From assembly GCA_009760855.2 (NCBI GenBank), contig WPIO01000028.1:3863501-3927500 (forward strand): DNA of 64,000 nucleotides. The letters run 5' to 3'. Each line of letters starts with the position of its first letter. Within the stretch, counting starts at the first letter, position 1. Below are positions 1 through 12,300 of the stretch, one piece after another. The notes beneath the pieces were generated by a model. It saw nothing but the letters and a program-made list of their open reading frames with translations. It had not been told where the DNA came from and did no database searches. This stretch comes from Cristatella mucedo. Its lineage: Eukaryota > Bryozoa > Phylactolaemata > Cristatellidae. The position numbers and the translations under genes were made by a program.

Positions 1-524
1 TTTGACATTATTGAGGAAATCTGCTGTAATGCAGTTATAGCTGCTACTGGTCAATCTGTGGCAACACTGCTTTGGCATGCATTCACTTCGTATTACGTGT
101 CCTTGTAGACTACTCAAGTTCTTCTTGCTTTTGCCGCTTCTGCATGTCGATAGCTTAATGTATTTGGCCATCGTCACGCTGCAGTGTCAGCCCTCAGAGT
201 CAACCTGTTTTGAAGAGGCTCGTGCGAGACTAAATATCTTACTAGGTCCCAGATTCTCTTCAGGCTCGGCTACTGTGGCCTTCTTTTGGAGGAGCGGCTG
301 CTGAAAATGCTACCAACCGTCCACACTGTACTGTTAACTCTAAAGGTGGCAGCTAGATTGTTCATTAAATGCTATAAGTTTGGCCACGTGCTCCCTTTAC
401 CAAGGGAGCTGCACTTGTTGAAACTCCTAACCCTTAAATTTTTGGCTCAGCCAGCTTATCCATGTAGCATACAGTCGGAATCAAGATGCTATTATTTAAA
501 ATGACTTTTCACTTGACGGCCCCA

Positions 525-1210
525 TCAGCTCTGCAGTTAAATCTGCCTGCTTTCACCTATTTAACGTTGCAAGAATGTGGGCTTGCTTAGATAAAGATAC
601 TCACAGCCAAGGTTCATGCATTCGTATATCCTGTCTAGACTTAGTAACTCGCTACTTTCAGGTCTTCCTGCTCAGGCAATACAACTCTTACCATTTGCTG
701 AAAAACTCGGCAGCTGGGTTTGTCTGCCGTTAACATGGAAATTGCCTCAGCACACCACACCTCAGTAACCTGTACTAGCTCCCCATCAAGCAGCACATAA
801 GTTATATCCTCCATTCTCTTGCTCCAGCCTTCCTATCAAAATTACTTCCAAATCCCGTTTCGCATCACCGCTCTTTCGACTCTGATAGTTTGGTTTTGCC
901 TTTAATGAACTTCGAATCCATTGGAGATCGTGTCTTCAGATAATATGCTCCAAAGTCTGTTAAATCAATACCGATTGAAATTACATCATTCCTTGATTTG
1001 ATGGCATTCAAAAAGAAACTACAAACCTTCCTGTTCCTCACAACCTTTGCCCCATCCACGTGAATTGTCCTTTCTGTGCACGTATGCTCAGAAATTGTGC
1101 ATGTTACGACAAACCGATTGACGTGCTTCATTTGCAACAAACATAAAATGCCTAGAAAAAGGGTTTTGGTTTTCTTGTGATGCTACATAAATATTATTAT
1201 TGTTATTGTT
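525..1210 (+). mobile_element. Decayed L2/CR1-type LINE 3' fragment
   Basis: The sequence follows the same order as the intact copy at 30124-31455 (the LNNIAKIW, LDFCNSLL, LQLVQNSAARLVC and FGDRAFS regions) but is full of substitutions and stops. It ends in an ATT-rich tail near 1190-1210. Confidence 0.6.
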
Positions 1211-1296
1211 TTTATTTTTTACCAATGAACTAAAGGTTCTTCATGATTTTAAAAGATTAGCAAAAACGGACGTTGCTGTCAACCTGATCTTCCAGG

Positions 1297-1299
<3 letters not shown>

Positions 1300-1352
<53 letters not shown>

Positions 1353-1370
1353 CACACACACACACACACA
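1300..1370. repeat. (CA)n microsatellite
   Basis: About 35 CA units with a single CG interruption. It abuts the A/T-rich tail of the minus-strand SINE that starts at 1371, so it probably grew from a retroposon tail. Confidence 0.95.
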
Positions 1371-1516
1371 TATAATTATATAATTCATTTGTATAGCGCC
1401 CCAAGAGAACTTAGTCACTATTCAGGCGCTTCACATATGCCTCGGAGCTCGAGCGCGTGACCTCAGCCAAGCCTTTGTCGGGCGAGCACCTAACCGCTGC
1501 ACCAAACCAGCTCGGC
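1371..1516 (-). mobile_element. tRNA-derived SINE, family 1
   Basis: Read on the minus strand it has a tRNA-like head (TTTGGT..AGCGGTTAGGTGCTCG, then a gctcgagc B-box-like segment) and a LINE-like tail with the words gaagcgcctgaat and gcgctatacaaatgaatt. Other copies are at 1600, 1790, 16863, 26626 and 42198. Confidence 0.8.
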
Positions 1517-1599
1517 ATATGGAAGTATAGGTATACGACACTTTTAATACAAAACAAGGAAGTGCATATTTGGGCATTCGTTAAAAGAGTGCATACAGG

Positions 1600-1723
1600 G
1601 TTAAGGGGTTGCCCCGATCAAGGTCTGGCCGAGGTCGGGAGCTCGAGCCCCGTGGCATATGTGAAGCTCTTGAATAGAGATTAATTTCTCTTAGGGCGCT
1701 ATACAAAGGAATTATTATTATTA
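1600..1723 (+). mobile_element. tRNA-derived SINE, family 1, 5'-shortened
   Basis: It carries the tRNA-like body (gatcaaggtctggccgaggt, gctcgagccccg) and the tail ending in ATTATTATTATTAT. It lies close to the opposite-strand copy at 1371. Confidence 0.75.
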
Positions 1724-1789
1724 TAAGTGCATCTCACTCAGCATCATGCTGATATACTCATGACGATGATGGCATCACATGGTATAATA

Positions 1790-2138
1790 TATGATTCATT
1801 TGTATAGCGACCTAAGAGAAATTCATCCCTATTCAGGCGCTTCACGTATGCCACGGGGCTCGAGCTTCCGACCTCGGCCTTCAAATACATTCACCTAAAC
1901 CAGTGGTTCTCAACCTGTGGGTCGCGACCCCTTTGGGGATCGAACGATTCTTTCACGGGGGTCGCCTAAGACCATTGGAAAACACATTTCCACATTTTTC
2001 ATTCAATAATTTTATGGTTGGGTGTCGCCACAACATGAGGAACTCTATTAAAGGGTCGAGGCATTAAGAAGGTTGACAGCCACTGGTGTAGACCTTCGCC
2101 GTGGCGAGTACCTTAACCACTGGGCCAAACCAGCATGG
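1790..2138 (-). mobile_element. tRNA-derived SINE, family 1, interrupted by a SPIN MITE
   Basis: The two halves, 1790-1900 and 2086-2138, match the tail and head of the SINE; the SPIN-type element at 1901-2085 sits between them, so the MITE inserted after the SINE. Confidence 0.7.
1901..2085 (+). mobile_element. SPIN-type hAT MITE, copy 1
   Basis: It begins cagtggttctcaacctgtgg and ends gacagccactg, with internal words gtcgcgacccctttgggg, gtcgcctaagaccattgg and ccacaacatgagg. These match my memory of the non-autonomous SPIN/URR1 elements of mammals. The flanking 8-mers (acctaaac, gtgtagac) match at only four positions, so the target duplication has decayed. Confidence 0.85.
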
Positions 2139-2638
2139 CTGCAAATGTTGGCTCGTGCCTGTGTCATCGGTTGATTTTCTAAGCATGCTAGTACTATAAT
2201 TTGCCTTGGCTCCATCGTTGGCCACGATAAGTAACTTCTTAATAAGGGCATTTAACGATGCTTGTCCCTGCGTCGTCCTATATGCAATACTCTATGTATA
2301 TTTGGACTACAAGAGTATTGATCCGTATCCAACAGAGAAAGTGAGCTCTCCAGCTCCCATTCACACTCACCTTCCCTATTACGGGGCAGAGATTATAATT
2401 CAAGCATACCTAGTAAAATGCACAGAGGACGACACTTAGAGGGGCACGGTGCAGTTCCCACTTAATGAAGTTTTCTCGTGGTAGATAACGGTGGAGCCGA
2501 GACCAATTATGAGTACCAATCAGCTTGTGAATCTGTGAGTAGTGCAGACCTTGTTATAAATACTCTGTGAGAATGTTGTGGAGATTTATTATTATTGTTA
2601 CTATGTGAGAAAAGGAAGCAACATGAGCAGAGAAAGGT

Positions 2639-2641
<3 letters not shown>

Positions 2642-2732
<91 letters not shown>
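2642..2732. repeat. (GA)n microsatellite
   Basis: An uninterrupted run of about 45 GA units roughly 150 bases upstream of the first recognised exon of the TMEM232-like gene. Confidence 0.95.
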
Positions 2733-2735
<3 letters not shown>

Positions 2736-2885
2736 AGGAAGAAATAAGGACAAACAGCAGCAGACATAGGCACAAATAGGTTAATGTACAGAAAAACCAG
2801 AAGCCTTGCCAAGTATATTCTGGAGTTAAAGAAGTTGCACCTATTGGCTTCTCTTCCACTGACAATCATAGTTAAATAAATGCAG

Positions 2886-5832
2886 GTATTCGTCCACTCA
2901 CTTGCGATGATCAACTAGCTGCTATTTTTGAAGTTGGTGCTCCTGCAGACAGAGCAACTTGTAAGGCAAGATTTTTTCAGGTCTTCCTGGCTATCAAAGT
3001 ATATATTCGTCGTATCCGAATGCACACCTATTTCTTCGCTACATAATAGAAGTGGGGACCGTTCTGCTGTCAGATGATGACATTGATCCGGGAGACTTGA
3101 AGGAACGTGATACTGCACCTCTGCTAAAGACTTCGGGAAAGGTAAGGCAAGGCTGGTGTGTATTGCATTGATCTTTATTCAGAACTTACCACGGTGCTTT
3201 CCTTGGCAGAGTTGCTTGCATCTGCCTTGGAGATTAACCGGAGCAAGTCGAAACTCGTAAGCACTTTTGGAGTTAAGCAATCTTTCGGGTCTTCACAGTA
3301 AGAGTGTCTGTCACTCTTAAATAGGCATGTACTGTGTACAAAATGCAATATCGTGCATGAAAGCAAGCTAATCAATTCTGGCCACCCCTTGTGTTATTGG
3401 TGGTTGTTTGCTCCGGGTGGAGGCACTTCTTATGTATTCACTTGTAGGCTGCTGATGCACTAATGACATCGGCAGTACCTACCACAGGGCTTACAGCCAC
3501 CGCTTTTGTGCCTCCTCTTGACACCACGCAAGCCGACTCCGAAAGAGATCGCGAAGTTCTGCTTACTTTGAGCCACAGTGTGCATGACCTTGCTCCGACC
3601 CTGTGGCACTCGCTGGACGTCTGGCGCTGCTGTCAGCAACGTGCAGACCAAGTAGAGACTGCACTGAAAGCTGTTCTAAAGTGTGGTGCTGGATTGCATG
3701 CGGAAAGTTGGTAAGGCCTGAGTGATGGCATCTAGACAACTTTCTATTTCTACAAACAAGGGCAGTAGGCCGTGCTCCTTAAGGTGCTAATCCGCACGTG
3801 TGAAGTAACGGTATGCTAGTAATCCCCGCCACAGTAACCAATATGGTTGGAATGTAGCTCCTCGGGACACACTAATGGCTCTTTGTGTAGTATCAGCAAT
3901 TAATATACATGGAAGCATAGCTGTTAATCGAAGTCTATTATTTTTGGCACGGTCGCAAGATAACAAGCTGTTACTTGCAGGTAGGGCACAGCAAAATATG
4001 CTGGCTGGCTGTAGCTGCCCTTAAGCCACTGAAAGAATGATGCCACCTGCTATAATTGGCTTGTTCTGACAAGATCAATAATCAGCCTCACTAAGTTGAA
4101 GCCCCTTAAACGAATTCCTGGCTATGCATCTAATTACATGGGAGCTCCGATAACAGCTAAGAGCAGGAGCTCGATTCACACGGCCTAGCCCTAGAAGATG
4201 GACAGTGTGGTAGATATGCTCGTTGTAGCTTCAGTGCCCATTGGCTGCTACAAAGAGTACCAATGCTGCTTTTTATTCTAATAACTCTTGAGTACAGTAT
4301 GCGACTATTCATGTGACTTAGACACCATCAATAATTGTTTGTAACCACTTTCAAGTTTGAAAATGGCTAAATCTACAGTCAAGCTAAGCATTACGATTGT
4401 TCAGAGCAAGGACTCATGTAACCCATAGCCTAGTAGTGGTATTGCTAGAGCATAATTTACGTTCATGCTGCCTGTTATTCCTCACTTTTCTCCTTGTGCC
4501 GTAAAGATACCGTCAAGTTTCCAGTCATCATTCAGTGTCGGGTAACTGGAGAAGTCTTGCTAAAAGTAGGGTTTGAGTACGAGACTTCATTCTCACGAAC
4601 CTATGATGCACTAATTTAACCTCTAATACTCACGTATACCACATAGCAAGAGTATAGTGCGGATGGAATTCCTCTGACTACCATACACTTTGAAGGCACT
4701 TGCAAAGAATTTATTTTTGAGTTGCTTTCAGCCTACTTCATAAGCAGTGTTCATTTTCTGTTCGCACTGGATTTTACTCATTGGCAGATTTTTTTATTTA
4801 AGATGAGCTTTCGATGATCGAATCCAGATATTTCTTTAGGATTGACACGGGCTGTGCACTGATCGTGCTGGGGGAAGCTGCAAAATTAAGGCTTGACGTG
4901 TTGAAAGCTCTACAGAGGTTGGCACAAGGTCACGATCAATCAGTAAATCCCGTGTCTGAAGCACCGAGTAAGTATCAATAAAGGTGAAAGCAATGGTGAC
5001 AAGCAGAAGGATCAAGATATAACTTGTTACTTCACGTCAACTAATTGCAGACGCTGTGACGTTTGTGTGCTCTCGTGTTTCAATCTGCTAATATCGCTTT
5101 CTTTTACCGTGTTGTGCATTTGTATTTTCTAGTCGATGAAATGCAAAAAACCCCGAGGCTTGATGCACCAAAGCATTGCCCAAGAGATTCGGCTCACCAT
5201 GTATGTATTGACTTCTCTAGTGTAAACTAAATGATGATGTGAAACAGAACATGTTTAATGACCAGCCCGCCAATGCTTCATCGTAATAACGACTATGCAT
5301 TTCTTCTCTGTAATTATTTTAGTTTGCACCTGCAAATAAACATACGGTCAATTCAGTAGGAGTTTATGTTACTCAGAATTCCTCCTAAAGGCAAATTGCA
5401 TGCACGTGACAAAAATTCGTCATTTTATGCTCTGTGAGAATTCAAACTGCATGCTCTGTGAGAGTTCAAACTATGCATCAATGGTTGTATGATCACTACT
5501 GACAACAATCAACAGGGTGATGCAGAAGCAGGAGAACTTACAATAACTGCTCGAGCATCTGCCAGATCCCATGCAGCTGACACGGCAAAGCAACCTTCGG
5601 TGGGCACAACCGTGGTCGAGCTGGAGCAGCGGCTTGGAGAGCTGACTCCTGTAACATACGCTAACTCTCCGGTAAGCAGGATTCCACTCATGGCATGCCT
5701 TTTACCGATAGCACTTGCGAGCATGCAGTTTCTGCCAGACGGCTGCCATCTCTGTCTGCATTCACTGCAGCAAAATGGGTTGTACAGTTTCAATCAAGCC
5801 GTATTAGTATGGTAGTCCTCTTAATTTGTAAT

Positions 5833-5916
<84 letters not shown>

Positions 5917-6057
5917 GTCTTACTCGCTTCTTTCTCTCTCACCATTTTCTCCTTCCCTCTCTAAGCATTCTCTCTTTTGTCTCTCTCTCTCTTTCTCCTT
6001 CTCCTCTCTTTTTCTCTCCTGCTGCTGATGTTGCTGAAACTCTTCCTCATCATCTCT

Positions 6058-6101
<44 letters not shown>

Positions 6102-6248
6102 TCTCTCTCTCTCTCTAACACACTTGTACACACACTCTCTCTCACTCTTACTGGAATTTATTTCCCTATCGCTTCCCTCTATTTCTCTGTCTCACTTTTC
6201 TCTCTATCTCTCTCCCTCCCTCTCTTTCTCTCTCTTGTTCTCCCTCCT

Positions 6249-6321
<73 letters not shown>

Positions 6322-9300
6322 CTCTGTCTCTCTTTCTCCCTCGAGCTCTATCTCTATCTCTCTCCGCCTCTCTGTAGTTTTGGTTTTCATGGTGCTGGAC
6401 TGATGCCTGCCGTTGGGCTTATTCAGGCTCCCACACTGGGAAACGGAGAAGGTCTGCCCAGCTGGCGCTGGGAGGTCTCCTGCATGTACTCTGAGGCACT
6501 ATGCAGAATCGTGTTGTATGGCGCCACCTCATCTATACAGAAGAAGGCGCTCATGGGCAATCATACTCATGTGGACACAGTGAGATTGCACGACACACTG
6601 CACGAGAGTGCAGGCCTCGTAGATCTACTAGTGTTCAATCCATCTGCATGCCGAGAACTTCTGGTCAACGGTGAGTCAGCAGCTTCGTAAGTGTCTTCTA
6701 GGAGATAAAAACAGTGCCGGCAGTCCGGCTGTGCCTTGTGCGGTTTTCTTTTCCACAACCAGAATAACGTGAAAATAAGAACAGATAGATCCAGGGCACT
6801 GATAGCCATAGACCACTGCACACCGTGGCCAATTTTCACTGCTGCTTAAACTCTGAATGATCGGCCCTACCTAGGTCAAAGTTTAGCTCCTTCTGAGCTC
6901 AGTCCTGAATATGCCTCTGTCGACGCTGCAGTCACTATGCTAGGCCATGAGTACTGCCAGATCATATCTCAGCATTTACTGCAAATCTTCAGATCTCTAG
7001 AATAGGCAATTGATTTTTATAACCATCTAGTAGGTTGGTTCCAAAGTTTCCCGGTGCTTAAACTCTTTTGAAATTCTGTAGTGGCTTTCACAAGACCAGA
7101 ACACTCTTATCTCTCAACATTCTGTGCCTTTCTTCGAAGCACAATTAATTTGAATTATGGCTATTTGATGTAATTCCTTAGTCATTTTTTGAATTGCATA
7201 ATTGACACAAACATGTTAGCAGTTTTATACGCAAACAAACATGCTCGGTACTCCCAAAATACATCTTAAATTCTTTTTGGGAGAACATTCTGTTCTGCTT
7301 GGCTGATTGTAAGCTGTGGCAATCCTTTCTAGACTTTTAGCACAGAGGCTGTGACTACATGCTGGCCTGGATGCCTACTCTTCTTTGCAGCTGGTTCTTC
7401 ATGCCTATACACAGTCTTTGTATTTCGTTGTATTTAGCTGACAGATATCGCTTACTCACCTTGATCTTCTCTGCTGAGCTTTATATCTATCCGTTCTAAA
7501 ACCAAAGTTAATGGTTACGCACATGCTTTATTGAAATTTTCTGAGCTGAATGCATATAATGTAAGTGCACACAAGAACCCGAGCTGCACAGCACATCAAA
7601 CAAGAGCTCCTGCTGTATGTTGAGCACTCCTTCGATGCACTGCCGATTGTTAACATCCACTCACACCTAACAGATGTTGGATATGCTGCTGTAATCACCA
7701 CCATCGAGAGGCTTCCAATAGGAAAAGATACTGAATCTGCCACTCGGCAGGAACTGGGCTGCATGCTGCATGCATGTAGTCAGCACCGAGTTTTGTCAAA
7801 CATGCTGCGAGTGTTTGGACTGTGGCAACATCCTATACATACATGTATATCAGACGTTTTATGGGTTTCAAGCCTATACCTTATGTATGCTGGTGCCATA
7901 TTAAACTGCTGTACAGCAATTGCAGGTAGAGCTGAACAGCAGAAGTCCAAGAAGTGCCTGATTAAGGAGACTAGGTCAAGAGCCTCCCATGTCTCCCATT
8001 TCTTCCGGTGTTGCCTTCCTTTGTATAAGGATTCTCTGCTTGTTTTGTACGTTTGCATTACTTCGGCTTCTTGTAATCCTAACGGTTGTTGCACAGCAGA
8101 GCCCCCTCAACCAGGTGCAGTTTGGCAGGTCTTTAGTTATTAATGGGCGTGAGGAGGTAAGGTGCTTGCTCTTCACGACCGAGATTGTGGGTTCGAATCC
8201 TGCAGTGGCCGAACCTTTATTGCCAACTGAAAACGGTGGCGATAGCCGTTAAGGCTCTTCTGCCCCTATACAAACGAGGCTTTTAAATCTGCCAACATTT
8301 TTGTTTTACTTCTAAGTAGCCATGTCTTTATTGTGCTTCTTGTTTATCTTCTGTCCAAGCCCTTGCTTCACCAAATTCACCAACTGGGTATCGATTAATA
8401 ATAACCGTACATGTTTCAATAGAGTAGCAGATGCTCCGTCTCCACTTGCTACAACCTCAAATGCTCTTCTGCTCACAGCCCTCATCTCTGCTCGTTGTTG
8501 TTTACTTCTACTCATTCTCCTCTTACTTATTTAAGTCTTCTTCTATTTTATTGTGTCGTCACTATCCTGCGCTCTGATGCCTTATCCATATCGTCTTTGT
8601 GCAGCCAGGCTCTTTTGTCTCCTTCTTATCCTGCAATCTTCTCATAGTCCAGCACCTCAGGCCCCTCCAGATCGGTAATTTTTCTTGCCTTTCTTCTCCT
8701 CTTTCTATCCATTTAAGATCGCCTGGTAGTCGTTAGTTATCTGGGTCACTTCATGATCCATCTGTCGTCATTGACCTGCGCCTTCTGTGTTCCCTTGCTG
8801 TTTCCTGTTTTCTTCCAACTTTGTTTTTGACTAAGTCCTTCCACTATTTCCTTCGAGCTCTATGGTTCTCTTCATCCATCATTATGTACCTTTGTCAAAA
8901 GTTTCTGGGGTGTTACTTACTAGCTGCATCACAAGGCTAGCTCCTCCACATGCTGATATGTATTGACAGAGTGTCAAGCACAGCCATTGCAGTCAAGCTC
9001 TCATCTGCTACTAAAGCATCTTGGGTAAAGAGAATGCATTTACAATGCAAGGCTTGTTGTGCGCTTTCAACTTCAGCTGTGCATTTACTTTTCAGGAGAG
9101 CTGCTGGACACGAATGAACTGGTTCTGTCAAGCATACGGCAGACAGGGTCAACATCGGCCGAACTTGTGCAGGAGCATGAGAGAGGATCTAGTCACAACG
9201 AGCTACTTGAACAGACTGCTGATTATCTTGACCTGGCCTCCCGGCAGCCACAGATTCCCCAGTCATCTGAAAGTGAACAACTGCGACCGCCCACATCTGA

Positions 9301-12300
9301 CAAACAGGTGCTTGATGAAGATACTGATGACTGGACGTGGCGAATACGTTACAGCGCTGTCCAGAGTCTCGTGCACATATGCCAGTGCCTCCGTGACGAC
9401 GAGGTCAGATCTGGACTTCGGCAGGCAGCTTTTGCTGCACTGCTTCGTGCTCAGAACTACTTCGAACGTGACAGCCGGGTGTTGGAGGCTCTCAAAGTGG
9501 GGCAGGTAATTGTCTGTCACGAAGAAAGATTAGGCTATAGCTGGCATGCATTTGAGTCAGATACACACCGTTGCATTAGGCTTGGTTTCTCGCCAGTTCA
9601 TCGAGTCACTCGGCGACTTGCTTTTCTCAGAACTTATCAAAGAATGGGTCAGTGAGCCGTCAAAGAAATGTGGTGCTGGAGTTCAATGGTCACAAATACA
9701 GATACTGTAAACATTGTACGACTTGGGGGATTGTGATACCCTAAGAATTTCCGAAAATGTGGGAGACAAGTACGGAAGGTCCGAATCTGCTAGCAGTTGC
9801 TTTTTAAATTGATTCTGCTGGTTGGCTATTTTGTTCGCACAAGGTTTCATAAAAGCAGGTTTTCAATAGTCTTTTTCCTTTATGTGATCCCTGGGTTGCC
9901 TGATTTTAACCTTTCCAAGAGTCTGGTTATTATAATATGAAAAACCCACATCTACTTTCAGTTTTTTGCAGCAGCCACATAATGGGAGAACTGGTAAGAA
10001 AAAAGATTTGGGTATTGAAAGGCTTCATAGTGTGAGCAGGGGTATACTTGTGTTTAAAGATGTAATATGTTGAGCCTGAACGTAATCTGCTGGAGTATTC
10101 GAGTCACGATAATTTGGCAAGCCAGTCAAACGTGCCATCTATCGACTACAGAACGAGTCCTACCCTTCGTCCTCCTATGTTCGCCTGGTTAAAATGCATC
10201 ATAATACTGCTAGTAAAATTGTAATTTCATAGGTGTCACAATAATCGTGGCAACTAAATGCATACAGGTGCACTAATTTATATGAGTTTCCTGATTGGGG
10301 AAAGAAGTGGTAATTCAACCCAGTTAGTTTAAGGGCAGAGTTAGAAGCATCAACATTATATTTATCGTATATCAACTTTGAGAGATCGTAGCTCAACATT
10401 CCAATTCTGCAAGTAGGCTCACTCCTTTTTCTCACCGTTCATCTAGTGCCATATGCTGTTTTTGTTCTTTCACTCATTCGTTTACCATATTACTTATGCT
10501 CATAAGACTAGCCGGGCTGCTGAAATCTCTTAAGAAGCATGCATAGGGCGGCTCCGACTTTCTGAGTGGCTTTATGTGAAATTGCTAGGCAAACGACTTG
10601 AATAATAAGTAAGCTCCTGGTGCATACACGCCATGTGCGACTGAAGGCTCACTCATTAAAAGTTAGTGCCTTGCACATCTTGGCAGCTGCCGGTGCAGCC
10701 AAGCTGTAGTGGCACACAGCAGCTGCAAATCCAGCCGCTGGCTCGGCCCTTTTATTGTACCAATTCTGTAAGATACCGGGCTATTTCACCTGGGGTGTAC
10801 GTACACAGGTGTCATACCTGCGATGCATGCTGGTATTATGCCTGGGGTGTATAACTGCATGTGTATGGTAGCATGCTGTAAGTCAAAGTGCAGAAATTAG
10901 GAGACGTCCGAAACGTAAAGCAGTCTCCAGTTCATTTAGATACTTATGGAGATGCCAGGCATGTTGTAATACAGAGGCGGTAATTGGATGCTACGTTTTT
11001 TGTACGACCCTATTTTTATAAACCCGGGCACGATTTCCCATGTCTTTTCTGCATTGCTAATTAATCCAAAGTTGAGATTTCCATCTTGCTTGCTTCAGCG
11101 TATATTTGCAAGATAACTTCAAGTACTTCTCGGGTTAAGGAGGCATGGTGAATTCGAGTCTCTTGCCTTTAGCACTCGTTGCCATCGCTCGAGCGCATTA
11201 GCACCTTGTATTCGCCCTGCTTTTTACTCATCTCTTCGCGTAGGCGAGTGCCAAGATCGAGGACACGCTGCAGAGAAAGACGAGTCATGCTGCCAGTCTA
11301 GCTAGAAAGCTGGCAGTCGAAAGATCCGGTGCGCCAAACAGAAGTGCAGTTGAGTCGAAGGATGTTGCCGGCATGCCCACCGTGGGTGCCAAGATTGCGG
11401 CAGCCCTGTCGGAGAGGTACTTGCCACCGCTGCAGCTGAGCAGCGGCCGGCATCCAGCAGCACCGGCTCACAAGTCGCCTCCTCCGAGAAGCAGCCTCTC
11501 AGGCGTTAGGCAGCTGAAGAACTCACCGCGAGAAGCACAAGTAACGAAGCCCACGATTAAGAAGCCGACGGCACCTCTGCGCACCACCATCAAGTAAGTG
11601 CGACTGAGAGGCCTACGTGGTTAGTGCAGCATGCATACTGCACAGTTGCCTATGGGCTTGTGTGCCTCGCTTTTTCGACTCGCACTTATATGTCAAGGTC
11701 ATTGGGCCAGCTGATGAGTGGCATTAATCTAAAGCAGTGTTTCTCAACCTTTCTAATGCTGCGACCCTGTAATACAGCTCCTCGTGGTGTGGCGACCCCC
11801 GACCATTAAACTATTGTGTGCAAAATGTGGAAATGTGTGTTTTCCGACGGTCTTAGGCGGCCCCTGTGAAAGGGTTGTTTGAGCCCTAAAGGGGTCATGA
11901 CCCACAGGTTGAAAACCGCTGTCACGGACTCTTTCGCGACACAAGTTCATGTTTCAACGTCCATCAACCCAGCTATTGAGACATGTCGCCCTGAAAGTTG
12001 TGAGTCTTGTGCTGCCCGAGTTATTGACTTGACACACGCCCGGATGTTATTGAGGACCGATGACCGATGGCTTATGTCATGCTTCGAATGGCCCAGGCCA
12101 CGGTCAGGACCTTCGCTCTGGCTCATCGTCTTCCTCTGCAACAAAGCGGTGTCAATGGTTGCCCGTAGATATCTGACTGCATGTGCATGTGCTATCGGTA
12201 CGCTGTGTAGCACCGCTGCATGGGCACCTCCTGCTGCTTCTGTCGTTCAGTAAGCGCACGGAAGGCATCGCTCTTCTTGCTGCTTGGCAGCTACTTCGCT

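Larger units (their letters stand above)
1..2885. other. Left flank, no supported exon; repeat-rich
   Basis: I found no exon that can be joined with confidence to the 2886 exon. The stretch holds a decayed LINE, three SINE copies, a (CA)n run, a SPIN MITE and a (GA)n run, listed separately. One exon-like open stretch near 2250-2340 (FNDACPCVVLYAILYVYLDY, before an AAA|GTGAGC donor) ends in the wrong phase to join 2886 directly, so it is not called. Confidence 0.5.

Noticed and set aside
5831-6390. Ser/Leu and Arg/Glu repeat open frames on both strands
   Set aside because: These are translations of the CT microsatellite.
8180-8260. Possible tRNA gene (good B box)
   Set aside because: It lacks a cloverleaf and acceptor stem, and the same sequence recurs with a SINE-specific body at six other places.
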